A stretch of DNA of 64,000 nt from an uncultured Prevotellaceae bacterium (GTDB taxonomy: Bacteria > Bacteroidota > Bacteroidia > Bacteroidales > Muribaculaceae), in NCBI GenBank assembly GCA_946409635.1, contig CAMJXD010000003.1, positions 1 to 64,000 on the forward strand, in the 5' to 3' direction. The notes beneath the pieces were generated by a model. That model did not search any database. It saw nothing but the letters and a program-made list of their open reading frames with translations, and was not told the origin of the DNA. How positions within the stretch are numbered: the stretch's first letter is position 1; each line of letters opens with the position of its first letter. Positions 23,744 to 33,119 of this stretch are shown one piece after another. Position numbers and translations under genes: made by a program.

Positions 23744-25042
23744 ATGACAAGAGATCCTGACAGACTATGGGCAGGGTTTGCACTAATGCCCTACTGCGTG
23801 TTTGGAACCGGTATTAGCCTTCTCGTTCTGCCCCTCGGGTGGAATAGGGCGAACATGGAGTGGCGGGTCTTGTTCGTTGTCATCGCGCTGCTGTCGTTTT
23901 ACGGGCTCTACAAAGCCGTCAGATTCTTGGTCGGGGAGACCGCCGATGAGGTCGAATTTGACAAAAAAAAGGCGAGTCACCACATTGATTTGCACATCAG
24001 AAAAATCAAAAAACTGATAGCCGCGAAAGTGCTGATTTCCTGCATGTTTGTCGGCTATTTTGTCCTCTTGTATTTCTGGTATCAGCAAGGCGACCCGGAC
24101 GCGCCGATGGTGGAAGCGCCGTTGACGATATGGATAGAGTTCATAGCAATACTTGTCTTGATCTTCGTGCTGGCTTACGCAATGGACAAAATCGACAAGG
24201 AATTCGAGAAACTCGTGCCCTTGCCCGAGGATACCGACGATGACGACGATGAGTTCAGATTAGACAAAAAAAAGGTGCGTCACTACATGGAGTTGCTCAA
24301 GTCCTTCAGCCGCAATGCCATTCAAATCTCATTGGTGGGAAACGGTAACGTCCCATTGACTGCCGGTTGCTCCAAATTAGGCGGACGCCCTGATGTTGCC
24401 GATGATTTTCAGTGGCCACATGACAATAGCGGCTACCCCCTGTCGTTGCTGCTGCAAATAGATTGTGCTGAACTCGCGTCCCTCGACCGCGAGGGTTTAT
24501 TGCCCACGAGCGGACACCTGTATTTCTTCTACGAACTCAGCGAGATGAGACGGGACGGCAAGAAGAACAGTGTCCGAGTCATTTATAACGACAAGCCTTC
24601 ATCACAACTGCATCCACTCGATTATCCTGAGAATCTCGGCAAACATTACCAGTTACAGGAATGCCGCTTGCAATTTTCCCAAAGAACGAGTTTCCCGTGT
24701 CTTGAAGAAGTTGGCCACTTGACACATAAGCGAGTCAAAACCAAAGATAATATTGAATTAGAAGTGGCATCTGACCGATTGGAGGAGAAATACTGTCCTG
24801 AGAGTGAAGGCATCGGCAATATGCTCGGTTATGCCTTCCTCATTGAGAAGCCCATTGTCAAAGACCTGCCTGATCATGTGCTCCTGTTGCAACTCGATTC
24901 CAGCGAGTATTGGCAAGAGGAAGACAAGACGCCTCATGACCTGCAGTTCGGCAACGGCGGCTGCATTTACTTCTACATCAAGCGTGAAGACCTGCTGGCA
25001 CGACGCTTTGACAACATAAAATTTGCCCTGCAATGCTTTTAA
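23744..25042 (+). CDS. YwqG-like (DUF1963) protein with N-terminal membrane anchor
   Basis: 432 residues. Four hydrophobic segments in the first half (about 8-30, 38-58, 88-110 and 128-150) with charged KKK-containing helices between them. Residues about 195-430 are a DUF1963/YwqG domain: LGGRPDVADDFQWP, LSLLLQIDCAELA, GHLYFFYEL, and the late LLLQLDSSE and FGNGGCIYFYIKREDL. The membrane part joined to YwqG is unusual; most members are soluble. Function unknown. The ATG at 23744 is preferred to a TTG two codons earlier. Confidence 0.85.
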   Translation: MTRDPDRLWAGFALMPYCVFGTGISLLVLPLGWNRANMEWRVLFVVIALLSFYGLYKAVRFLVGETADEVEFDKKKASHHIDLHIRKIKKLIAAKVLISCMFVGYFVLLYFWYQQGDPDAPMVEAPLTIWIEFIAILVLIFVLAYAMDKIDKEFEKLVPLPEDTDDDDDEFRLDKKKVRHYMELLKSFSRNAIQISLVGNGNVPLTAGCSKLGGRPDVADDFQWPHDNSGYPLSLLLQIDCAELASLDREGLLPTSGHLYFFYELSEMRRDGKKNSVRVIYNDKPSSQLHPLDYPENLGKHYQLQECRLQFSQRTSFPCLEEVGHLTHKRVKTKDNIELEVASDRLEEKYCPESEGIGNMLGYAFLIEKPIVKDLPDHVLLLQLDSSEYWQEEDKTPHDLQFGNGGCIYFYIKREDLLARRFDNIKFALQCF

Positions 25043-25109
25043 TCCATTATCGCACCGATATGACAATCCAATCAACCAATAACCATAAACAGTAAACAAC
25101 AATCAAACA

Positions 25110-27230
25110 ATGAAAAAAGAAAGGATTTTACTCATGAGCAGTGTACTCATCGCAGCGTCGGCTGTGACGGCGCAGGCTCGCATCAACTATCCCGACACCC
25201 GTCGCGTGGATAGCGTGGACACTTACTTCGGCACTCAGGTTCCCGACCCCTACCGCTGGCTCGAGGATGACCGCAGCGCCGAGACCGAGGCGTGGGTCGC
25301 CGCCCAGAACAAGGTCACGCAGAATTACCTGGCCAAAATCCCCTTCCGCAAGGACGTGAAGAAGCGCATCACCGAACTGGCCAACTACGAGAAGATGGGC
25401 GCTCCCTTCAAAATCAAGGACAAATTCTACTTCTTCAAGAACAACGGTCTGCAGAACCAGAGCGTGCTCTACGAATACCGTGCCGACGGCAACCACAAGC
25501 TCGTGCTCGACCCCAACACGCTGAGCGAGGACGGCACCGTGGCCCTGCAGCAGCTCGACTTCTCCAACGACGGACGCTACCTGGCTTATGTCATCACCCG
25601 CAGCGGCAGCGACTGGAACGAAATCTTTGTGAAGGACCTCAAGGAGGACCGCGTGCTCGACGACCACATCGTGTGGGCCAAGTTCACCGATGCCCAGTGG
25701 CTGGGCGACGGCTTCTTCTACAGCGGCTATGACGCCCCCGAGGATGCCAAGTCGTCCAAGAACGAGTTCCAGAAGGTGTATTACCACCGTCTGGGCACGC
25801 CCCAAAGCGAGGACTACATCGAGTATCAGGACAAGAGTGAGCCGCTGCACTTCCACCAGGTGAGCGTGAGCGAGGACGAACGCTACGTCATCCTGTGGAA
25901 GAGTGATGCCGAGGGCAATGACATCTACGTCAAGGACTTGAAGGACCGCAACCCCCACTATGTGCAGCTCATTGGCGGCATGAAGTATGAGCGCGGCATC
26001 ATCGGCATCGATGGCGGCAAGATCTACGTCACCACCAACGAGAACGCCCCCAAGGGCAAGATTGTGACCTACGACGCCGAGACCCTGTCTCCCGCCAGCT
26101 GCGCCGAGTTCATTCCTGAACAGGAGTCGGTGCTCACCGGTGCTGTGATGGCCGACCACAAGTTCATCCTCACCTACGACAAGGACGCGTCCAACCATCC
26201 CTACCTGTATGACCAGCAGGGCAAGCTCATCCGCGAGATTCAGTTGCCCACTTATGGTTCAGTAGGCTTCTCCTGCAAGAAGGACGCCAAGGAGGTCTTC
26301 TACAGCTTTGCCAGCTACACCTTCCCCGGTGCCATCTACAAGTATGACCTGGAGACGGGCAAGAGTGACCTCTTCTTCCAGCCCAAGGTCAACCTCAAGA
26401 GCGAGGACTACGTGACCGAGCAGGTGTTCTTCAACAGCAAGGACGGCGCCCGCATCCCCATGTTCCTGGTCTACAAGAAGGGCCTCAAGCGCGACGGCCA
26501 GCGTCCCACCTTCCTGTATGGCTACGGCGGCTTCAACGTGAGCCTCAACCCCGCCTTCACCTACACCCGCACCCTGTTTGCCATGCTGGACTGCGGCGGC
26601 ATCTGCGCCTATGTCAACCTGCGTGGCGGTGGCGAGTATGGCGAGGAGTGGCACCAGGCCGGCACCAAGATGAACAAGCAGAACGTGTTTGACGACTTCA
26701 TCGCCGCTGCCGAGTGGCTCATCGACAACAAGTACACCTGTCCCAAGAAGCTTGCCTGCAACGGTGCCAGCAACGGCGGTCTGCTCGTCGGCGCGGTAGT
26801 CAACCAGCGTCCCGACCTGTTTGCCGCAGCCGTGCCCCAGGTGGGCGTGATGGACATGCTGCGCTACCACCAGTTCACCATCGGCTGGAACTGGGCCCCC
26901 GACTATGGCCGCAGCGACGACAGCCCCGAGATGTTCCGCTACCTGCGCAATTATTCGCCCCTGCACAACATCAAGAACGACGGCACCCCCTACCCCGCCA
27001 TCCTGGTCACCACCGGTGACCACGACGACCGCGTGGTGCCCGCCCACAGCTTCAAGTATGCCGCCGAGCTGCAGCACTGCAACACCGGCGACCAGCCCAA
27101 GCTCATCCGCATCGACAGCAAGGCTGGCCACGGCCACAGCAAGCCCATCAGCAAGATCATCGACGAGTACACCGACATCCAGGCCTTCATCATGTACAAC
27201 CTGGGCGTCAAGTACAAGTACAAGAAGTGA
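25110..27230 (+). CDS. Prolyl oligopeptidase (S9A serine peptidase), exported
   Basis: 706 residues. Cleaves short peptides after proline. A signal peptide (about 1-23, ending AQA) precedes the seven-bladed propeller (about 75-430). The hydrolase domain has the nucleophile Ser554 in GASNGGLL, the upstream GGFNVSLNP and NLRGGGEYGEEWH boxes, Asp in GDHDDRVVP and His in KAGHGHSKP. Length is normal. Alone in its transcript: long leader, own terminator at 27254-27289. Confidence 0.96.
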   Translation: MKKERILLMSSVLIAASAVTAQARINYPDTRRVDSVDTYFGTQVPDPYRWLEDDRSAETEAWVAAQNKVTQNYLAKIPFRKDVKKRITELANYEKMGAPFKIKDKFYFFKNNGLQNQSVLYEYRADGNHKLVLDPNTLSEDGTVALQQLDFSNDGRYLAYVITRSGSDWNEIFVKDLKEDRVLDDHIVWAKFTDAQWLGDGFFYSGYDAPEDAKSSKNEFQKVYYHRLGTPQSEDYIEYQDKSEPLHFHQVSVSEDERYVILWKSDAEGNDIYVKDLKDRNPHYVQLIGGMKYERGIIGIDGGKIYVTTNENAPKGKIVTYDAETLSPASCAEFIPEQESVLTGAVMADHKFILTYDKDASNHPYLYDQQGKLIREIQLPTYGSVGFSCKKDAKEVFYSFASYTFPGAIYKYDLETGKSDLFFQPKVNLKSEDYVTEQVFFNSKDGARIPMFLVYKKGLKRDGQRPTFLYGYGGFNVSLNPAFTYTRTLFAMLDCGGICAYVNLRGGGEYGEEWHQAGTKMNKQNVFDDFIAAAEWLIDNKYTCPKKLACNGASNGGLLVGAVVNQRPDLFAAAVPQVGVMDMLRYHQFTIGWNWAPDYGRSDDSPEMFRYLRNYSPLHNIKNDGTPYPAILVTTGDHDDRVVPAHSFKYAAELQHCNTGDQPKLIRIDSKAGHGHSKPISKIIDEYTDIQAFIMYNLGVKYKYKK

Positions 27231-27253
27231 CATTTTCGTCCACTATCGACATC

Positions 27254-27289
27254 GAGGCAGGCCTGCTGGGGCCTGCCTCGGTTGTTTTC
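27254..27289 (+). terminator. Terminator of the prolyl oligopeptidase gene
   Basis: GAGGCAGGC (27254-27262) pairs with GCCTGCCTC (27271-27279), followed by GGTTGTTTTCT. Confidence 0.8.
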
Positions 27290-27290
27290 T

Positions 27291-27335
27291 CTAGATAATC
27301 TAGAACTTCTAGATTTACTAGATTAACTAGAAAAG
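27291..27335 (+). repeat. Five tandem 9-bp units CTAGAnnnn upstream of the UvrA-like gene
   Basis: CTAGATAAT, CTAGAACTT, CTAGATTTA, CTAGATTAA and CTAGAAAAG follow without gaps. They occupy the place of the -33 region, with the -7 box only 3 bp further on. Confidence 0.9.
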
Positions 27336-27338
27336 TGT

Positions 27339-27346
27339 TACCTTTG
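27339..27346 (+). promoter_or_regulatory. -7 box almost touching the UvrA-like start codon
   Basis: TACCTTTG ends 5 bp before the ATG at 27352, so transcription should begin at or within a few bases of the start codon (leaderless mRNA). Confidence 0.7.
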
Positions 27347-27351
27347 CAGCT

Positions 27352-29634
27352 ATGAAAGGCGACACCATCATCATCAAGGGGGCACGCGAGAACAACCTGA
27401 AGGACGTCTCGCTGGAGATTCCCAAGCATCAGATCACAGTGTTTACCGGCGTGAGCGGCTCGGGCAAGAGCTCACTCGTGCTCGACACCATCGCGGCCAA
27501 GTCGCGGCGGGAGTTGAACGACACGTTCCCGTCGTTTGTGCAGCAGTACCTGCCCAAGTATGGCCGCCCCCATGTGGATGCTATCGAGAACCTGCCCATC
27601 GCCATCGTCATCGACCAGAAGAAGCCCGCCCAGAACTCCCGCTCGACCGTGGCCACCTATACCGACGTAGCCGCACTGCTCAGGCTGCTGTTCTCCAGGG
27701 TGGGCCAGCCCTTTGTGGGCTATGCCGAGTCGTTCAGCTTCAACCATCCCGAGGGCAGCTGTCCGCGCTGCTCGGGCTTGGGCGAGATACGTGAGCTGGA
27801 CATCCACAAGCTCATCGACTTCGACAAGAGCCTCAACGACGAGGACACGATCCACTACATCGCCTTCGGCAAGGGTGGCTGGCGCTGGATACGCTATGCC
27901 CGCAGCGGCCTGTTTGACCTGGACAAGAAAATCAAGGACTACAGCCCCGAGGAGCTGGACCTGTTCCTCAACAGCCCGCAGATTCGGCTGAAGAATCCTC
28001 CGGCCGGCTGGCCCAAGAGCGCTAAGTATGAGGGTATCATCCCGCGCATGTACCGCAGCATCATCAACAGCGAGGAGGGCCTGCTGCATGCCGCCGTGCT
28101 GAACCCCATGCTCAACATGGGCGTGTGTCCCGACTGCCACGGCACCCGCCTGAGCCCGCGCGTGCTCTCATGCAAGATCGATGGCATCAACATTGCCGAC
28201 GCCTGTGCCATGTCCATCACGCGCCTGAACCAGTGGGTGCAGTCGCTCACCCAGCCCCTGGCCGTCGACATCAAGCAGGCCATCAGCGCCCGACTCACGG
28301 CGCTCGAAGAAATCGGCTTGGGCTACCTGAGCCTGGAACGGGCCGTGGGCACCCTGTCGGGCGGTGAGGCACAGCGCTGCAAGATTGCCAAGTACATCAA
28401 CTCGTCGCTGGCCGACGTACTCTACATCCTGGACGAGCCCAGCACGGGCCTGCACGACCACGACATCGAGAAGATGAAGCACTCAGTGAGGCGCCTGCGC
28501 GACGCGGGCAACACCGTTCTGCTCGTCGAGCATCACCGCGAGATGATAGGTATCGCCGACCATATCGTGGACCTGGGCCCAGGCCCGGGCAGCCAGGGCG
28601 GACAAATCATCTTTGAGGGCAATTACCAGCAACTGCTGCACAGCGACACCAGCACGGGACAGATGCTGAGCCGCCGGGGCGACTTCAAGGCCAAGCCGCG
28701 CGAGGTCAAGGAGACCTTCGCGCTGCGCCATGCTTCGCTGCATAACCTCAAGGACGTCAGCATCGACCTGCCACTGGGTGTGCTGGCCGTCGTGGCTGGT
28801 GTGGCCGGCTCGGGCAAAAGTTCGCTCATGGAGTGTTTCCGCCGCGAGCGTGGCGACGTCATCTACATCAGCCAGAAGAACATCGGCGTGAGCCTGCGCT
28901 CCACGCCGGCGACCTACATGGACGTGGCGCCCGACATACGCAAGCGCTTTGCCCGCGCCCACAAGATCAAGGAGCAGTACTTCACCTTCAACGGCAAGGG
29001 CGGCTGCCCCGTGTGCGGCGGCAAGGGCGTGGTCATCGCCGAGATGGCCTTCATGGACAACATCGAGACCACCTGCGAGGCCTGCCACGGCCTGCGCTAC
29101 AGTCCCGAAGCCCTGCAATATACCGTCGAGGGCATGAACATCGCCCAGGTGATGGACCTGTCGGTGCGCCGTGCCAGCGAGTTCTTTAAGGGCACCGTCA
29201 TCGAGGAGAAGCTGAAGCCCATGATGGACATGGGCCTGCACTACCTGCACCTGAACCAGGCACTGAGCACCCTCTCGGGCGGCGAGTTGCAGCGCCTCAA
29301 GATGGCCTCTTGCCTCAAGCAGTACACCATGCCCCTGGACCAGGGCGGCCAGCGCGGCACGTTTGTCATCGACGAGCCCACCGACGGCCTGCACCTCAAG
29401 GACGTGCGCCACCTGGTCGACTTGTTCGAGCAGATGGTGGACATGGGCAACACGGTCTACGTCATCGAGCACAACACCGACGTCATCAAGGCAGCCGACC
29501 ACGTCATCGAGCTCGGTCCGGGCGCCGGCGACCTGGGCGGCACCGTCATCTACCAGGGCACGCCCCACGGCATGCTCGCCTGCCCGGCCAGCATCACCGC
29601 CCGCTACCTCACGACAACACCTGAAAAGCCATGA
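27352..29634 (+). CDS. UvrA-like ABC ATPase, short form
   Basis: 760 residues against about 940 for canonical UvrA. Both ATPase halves are present: Walker A GVSGSGKSS (about 32-40) with signature LSGGEAQRCK, and GVAGSGKSS (about 482-490) with LSGGELQRLK. Zinc-binding CxxC pairs remain (CPRCSGLG, CPDCHG, CPVCGGKG, CEACHG). The missing length lies mainly in the first half, where the UvrB-interaction domain normally sits, so this fits the UvrA2 class linked to damage tolerance or drug resistance rather than the repair enzyme. Expression looks leaderless. Confidence 0.9.
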   Translation: MKGDTIIIKGARENNLKDVSLEIPKHQITVFTGVSGSGKSSLVLDTIAAKSRRELNDTFPSFVQQYLPKYGRPHVDAIENLPIAIVIDQKKPAQNSRSTVATYTDVAALLRLLFSRVGQPFVGYAESFSFNHPEGSCPRCSGLGEIRELDIHKLIDFDKSLNDEDTIHYIAFGKGGWRWIRYARSGLFDLDKKIKDYSPEELDLFLNSPQIRLKNPPAGWPKSAKYEGIIPRMYRSIINSEEGLLHAAVLNPMLNMGVCPDCHGTRLSPRVLSCKIDGINIADACAMSITRLNQWVQSLTQPLAVDIKQAISARLTALEEIGLGYLSLERAVGTLSGGEAQRCKIAKYINSSLADVLYILDEPSTGLHDHDIEKMKHSVRRLRDAGNTVLLVEHHREMIGIADHIVDLGPGPGSQGGQIIFEGNYQQLLHSDTSTGQMLSRRGDFKAKPREVKETFALRHASLHNLKDVSIDLPLGVLAVVAGVAGSGKSSLMECFRRERGDVIYISQKNIGVSLRSTPATYMDVAPDIRKRFARAHKIKEQYFTFNGKGGCPVCGGKGVVIAEMAFMDNIETTCEACHGLRYSPEALQYTVEGMNIAQVMDLSVRRASEFFKGTVIEEKLKPMMDMGLHYLHLNQALSTLSGGELQRLKMASCLKQYTMPLDQGGQRGTFVIDEPTDGLHLKDVRHLVDLFEQMVDMGNTVYVIEHNTDVIKAADHVIELGPGAGDLGGTVIYQGTPHGMLACPASITARYLTTTPEKP

Positions 29635-29738
29635 GGGCCTCCGCACTCATTCTTCCAGACAACCCTAACAACCAGGATGACAACAAGGGACAACCTTCAC
29701 AACAGGATTATATTCACCATGGGTGAGTTGTTCGATGG

Positions 29739-30290
29739 TTAAAAGCCGCGGTTATTCTTTCTCATGCGGTTCATTCTCTCGGCAAAGCCACCGTTGTTGA
29801 GGAAGTCCTGCTCCAGCCGTTCGAGCTGCCTGAACAGCAAGTAATCGGCCTGATGAATGAGGATGATGGCCATGTTGGCAATGGTTTCGGGCGGACGTGT
29901 GGCACACAACTGCATGAAATAATCGGCATCGTTATGTTCCTTGCCCAGGGCTCTCATCGCGGTCCATTGGGGCGAGCTTTCTTCCCACTGGCTGTGTCCA
30001 CGGGTTCGCAGGTAGTCCATATAGTCCTCGAGCAATTCCTGCAGACTTGCCTTAGCGACATTGAGGAGTTTTATCTCGGTCTTGGCCGACGTTGCCGATG
30101 CGGCACACCCCTCGATAATGTTCTGCTTGCCGGAACGTGCGGCCTGCACCATCTGATCAATGGTGCGGTCTTTACCGTTCAGGTAGTTGTGGCAAAAGTA
30201 GTAGGTCATCTCGTAGATGACTTCGGCCTTCTGGTAAGAGAGCAGCTTGCGGTAATTGCCACTGTGACGGATGAGTTTCTCGTCGCCCAT
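29739..30290 (-). CDS. Four-helix-bundle protein (S23-like family)
   Basis: 183 residues, helical. The LLSYQKAEVIYEMTYYFCHNYL and IDQMVQAARSGKQNIIEGCAASATSAKTEIKLLNVAKASLQELLEDYMDYL segments match the four-helix-bundle/23S-intervening-sequence-type proteins common in Bacteroidales, here with a longer C-terminal part. Members are encoded as free-standing genes in many genomes; molecular role unknown. It stands back to back with ruvB, separated by a 63-bp array of 9-bp repeats. Confidence 0.82.
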   Translation of the reverse strand: MGDEKLIRHSGNYRKLLSYQKAEVIYEMTYYFCHNYLNGKDRTIDQMVQAARSGKQNIIEGCAASATSAKTEIKLLNVAKASLQELLEDYMDYLRTRGHSQWEESSPQWTAMRALGKEHNDADYFMQLCATRPPETIANMAIILIHQADYLLFRQLERLEQDFLNNGGFAERMNRMRKNNRGF

Positions 30291-30324
30291 GATTCCACTC
30301 GTTTTTTTCTAGTTAATAATTTAT

Positions 30325-30387
30325 GACGTTAAGGACGTTAAGGACCTTAAAGACCTTAAAGACCTTAAGGACCTAAAAGACCTTAGA
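30325..30387. repeat. Seven tandem 9-bp units (GACCTTAAG type)
   Basis: GACGTTAAG twice, GACCTTAAA twice, GACCTTAAG, GACCTAAAA and GACCTTAGA, without gaps, between the divergent four-helix-bundle gene and ruvB. Confidence 0.95.
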
Positions 30388-30431
30388 AACCGCAAATTTA
30401 GGGAAAAAGTGGATACTAAGAAACTTTTTTG

Positions 30432-30439
30432 TACCTTTG
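30432..30439 (+). promoter_or_regulatory. -7 box of ruvB
   Basis: TACCTTTG ends 9 bp before the ruvB ATG at 30449, predicting a leader of only a few bases. It also rules out a start at the TTG at 30437. Confidence 0.7.
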
Positions 30440-30448
30440 TGGTTTGGT

Positions 30449-31474
30449 ATGGAAGAGGAATTTGACATCAGACGGGAGCAGCTCAAGACCGATCAGGACT
30501 TTGAGCGGGCGTTGAGGCCCGTGAGGTTTGAGGACTTTGCGGGGCAGGATAAGATCATCGAGAACCTGCGCGTGTTTGTCGCTGCGGCCAAGCTGCGCGG
30601 CGAGTCGCTGGACCATGTGCTGTTCCACGGTCCTCCGGGCCTGGGAAAGACGACGCTGAGCAACATCATTGCCAACGAGCTGGGCGTGGGATTCAAGGTG
30701 ACGTCGGGCCCCGTGCTCGACAAGCCGGGCGACCTTGCAGGACTGCTGACGTCGCTCGACGAGAATGACGTGCTGTTTATCGACGAAATCCACCGCCTGA
30801 GCCCCATCGTGGAGGAGTATCTCTACAGTGCGATGGAGGACTACCGCATCGATATCATGATTGACAAGGGTCCTGGTGCCCGCTCGGTGCAGCTGACGCT
30901 CGCCCCGTTCACCCTCATCGGCGCTACGACGCGCAGCGGCCTGCTGACGTCGCCGCTGAGGGCGCGATTCGGCATCAACTGCCACCTGGAATACTATGAC
31001 CACAAGGTGCTCGAGGGCATCATCCGCCGCTCGGCACGCCTGCTGGCAGTCCCCATCGACGACAAGGCGGCCACCGAGATTGCCCTGCGCAGCCGCGGCA
31101 CGCCACGCATCGCCAACTCGCTGCTGCGCCGCGTGCGCGACTTTGCCCAGGTCAAGGGCAGCGGACGCATCGACCTGGAGATTGCCCGCTATGCGCTGGA
31201 GGCGTTGAACATCGACAAGTATGGCCTGGACGAGATCGACAACAAGATCCTGCTGACGATCATCGACAAGTTTGGCGGCGGTCCCGTGGGCCTGAACACC
31301 ATCGCCACGGCGATGAACGAGGACCCGGGCACGATCGAGGAGGTCTATGAGCCCTACCTGATCAAGGAAGGCTTTATCAACCGCACACCCCGCGGCCGTG
31401 AGGCTACCATGCTAGCCTACAACCACCTGAAGCGCGAACGCCCCGGCGGCGAAGTGGGAAACCTTTTTAGTTAA
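30449..31474 (+). CDS. ruvB: Holliday junction branch-migration ATPase RuvB
   Basis: 341 residues, normal length. Hexameric AAA+ motor that with RuvA drives branch migration. Seen: [14 protein letters not shown] at the N-terminus, Walker [10 protein letters not shown], Walker B LFIDEIHR, sensor and arginine-finger region [19 protein letters not shown], and the C-terminal winged helix with [10 protein letters not shown] and [10 protein letters not shown]. The start at 30449 (MEEEFDIR) is set by the promoter position. The flippase gene follows 28 bp later behind a heptamer repeat. Confidence 0.98.
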   Translation: MEEEFDIRREQLKTDQDFERALRPVRFEDFAGQDKIIENLRVFVAAAKLRGESLDHVLFHGPPGLGKTTLSNIIANELGVGFKVTSGPVLDKPGDLAGLLTSLDENDVLFIDEIHRLSPIVEEYLYSAMEDYRIDIMIDKGPGARSVQLTLAPFTLIGATTRSGLLTSPLRARFGINCHLEYYDHKVLEGIIRRSARLLAVPIDDKAATEIALRSRGTPRIANSLLRRVRDFAQVKGSGRIDLEIARYALEALNIDKYGLDEIDNKILLTIIDKFGGGPVGLNTIATAMNEDPGTIEEVYEPYLIKEGFINRTPRGREATMLAYNHLKRERPGGEVGNLFS

Positions 31475-31502
31475 CAGTTAAGAGTTAATAGTTAACAATT
31501 AA
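31469..31502 (+). repeat. 7-bp tandem repeat (AGTTAAn) before the flippase gene
   Basis: AGTTAAC, AGTTAAG, AGTTAAT, AGTTAAC, then AATTAA directly before the ATG at 31503. It begins at the ruvB stop codon. Confidence 0.85.
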
Positions 31503-32993
31503 ATGGCAAATCTAAAATCACTGGCTAAAGACACCGCCATCTATGGCTTGAGCAGCATTGTGGCTCGTTTTGTCAACTACCTGCTCGTGCCGATACAGAC
31601 GTTGAAATTTGCCTCAACCGGAGGTGAATATGGCATCATCACCAACGTCTATGCCTATGTGGCGATTCTCATCATGGTGCTGACCTTCGGCATGGAGACC
31701 ACTTTCTTCAGGTTCATGAACAAGGAAGGCATGGATCGGAAAAAAGTATATTCTACTGTGCTAAGGATGGTAGGAACGGTGGGGGTGGTGACCTCTGTTA
31801 TCGTGTTGCTATTCAGTGGTGAAATTGCCGCATTGCTGGGTTATGGTGACCACCCGGAATATGTGGCGGTGATGTATATCACCGTTGCACTCGATGCCTT
31901 CACGGCCATTGCGTTTGCCTACTTGCGCTGTGAGCACAGGCCGATTAAATTCGCCACCTTGAAGATTGCCAACATCGGGCTGAACATTGTGCTCAACCTG
32001 ATTTATTTCTTCGGGTTGCCCATGCTGCATCTCAACCCCTTCGGCATCTATGGCGAGACCTTCCACTACGACGTGGTGTGGGTGTTCTACATCAATCTGT
32101 TCTGCTCGATGTTCAACCTCGTTTTCCTGCACAAGGAATTGCGTGGCATCAACTCAGGATTTGACAAGAAGATGTGCCGCCAGATGTTGTCCTATGCTTG
32201 GCCCATCCTGGTCATGGGTATCGCCGGCCAGCTCAACCAGAGCCTCTCGCAGATCATGTTCCCCAAGGTGTATCAAGGCGGCAACGCGATGAGCGAATTG
32301 GGCATTTATGGTGCCTGCATCAAGATAGCGATGATCATGATGATGATCACTCAGGCCTTCCGCTTTGCCTACGAGCCCTTTGTGTTCAGCAAGGTCAAGG
32401 ACAAGGACAGCAAGGAGGTGTATGCCCAGACGATGAAGTACTACATCATCTTCACCCTGCTGGCATTCCTTGTGGTGATGGCCTACATTGACTTGCTCAA
32501 GTACCTGATCGGTGAGAGCTACTGGAGCGGCTTGCGCGTGGTGCCCATTGTGATGGCTGCCGAAATCGTGTTTGGCGTCTTCTTTAACCTCTCCTTCTGG
32601 TACAAGCTCACCGACCGCACCATTTGGGGAGCCTATTTCTCGGGCATTGGTGCCGTTGTGCTATTTGTCATCAATCTGCTGTTCATCCCACACTTTAGCT
32701 ACATGGCGTGTGCCTGGGCAGGACTTGTCGCTTATAGCGTGTCGATGCTACTGTCTTATTTCATTGGTCAGAAGTACTTCCCAATCCGCTATCCGTTGCG
32801 CGACATTGCCATTTACACTGTTGTGGCTGGCGTGCTGTTTGCCGCGATGATGCTGCCCGTGGAGAACATGTGGCTCCGGTTGGCCTACCGCACGGTGCTG
32901 CTGTTGCTGTTTGTGGGACTCATCTACCGCAAGGAGCACCTGGGGCAGATGCTGGCCAAGTTGCCGGTCATCGGCCGACTGTTCAAGCAATAA
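31503..32993 (+). CDS. Polysaccharide/oligosaccharide flippase (Wzx-like)
   Basis: 496 residues, about 14 membrane helices, MOP-superfamily lipid-linked saccharide exporter. The opening LKSLAKDTAIYGLSSIVARFVNYLLVPI and the early TFGMETTFFRFMNKEG are typical of Bacteroidetes oligosaccharide flippases. Probably moves undecaprenyl-linked glycans across the inner membrane. It sits in a ruvB transcript rather than a polysaccharide locus, so its cargo is not predictable from context. Confidence 0.9.
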   Translation: MANLKSLAKDTAIYGLSSIVARFVNYLLVPIQTLKFASTGGEYGIITNVYAYVAILIMVLTFGMETTFFRFMNKEGMDRKKVYSTVLRMVGTVGVVTSVIVLLFSGEIAALLGYGDHPEYVAVMYITVALDAFTAIAFAYLRCEHRPIKFATLKIANIGLNIVLNLIYFFGLPMLHLNPFGIYGETFHYDVVWVFYINLFCSMFNLVFLHKELRGINSGFDKKMCRQMLSYAWPILVMGIAGQLNQSLSQIMFPKVYQGGNAMSELGIYGACIKIAMIMMMITQAFRFAYEPFVFSKVKDKDSKEVYAQTMKYYIIFTLLAFLVVMAYIDLLKYLIGESYWSGLRVVPIVMAAEIVFGVFFNLSFWYKLTDRTIWGAYFSGIGAVVLFVINLLFIPHFSYMACAWAGLVAYSVSMLLSYFIGQKYFPIRYPLRDIAIYTVVAGVLFAAMMLPVENMWLRLAYRTVLLLLFVGLIYRKEHLGQMLAKLPVIGRLFKQ

Positions 32994-33049
32994 GGTGGCG
33001 CTTCATCATTTGAAGTTCAGCCATCAGAACTGAATAATTGAATGATTTA

Positions 33050-33081
33050 TTTGCTTTTTTGGCAGGGGTGCATTACCTTTG
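33050..33081 (+). promoter_or_regulatory. Promoter of the phosphodiester glycosidase gene
   Basis: TTTG (33050-33053), 20 bp, TACCTTTG (33074-33081), 39 nt before the ATG: both Bacteroidota promoter elements present. Confidence 0.75.
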
Positions 33082-33119
33082 CATCAGTCAACATGTAGAA
33101 CCGTAAAAACTACTTCACA

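Noticed and set aside
30325-30387. CRISPR array at the 9-bp repeats
   Set aside because: Units are contiguous with no spacers, and no cas genes are nearby.
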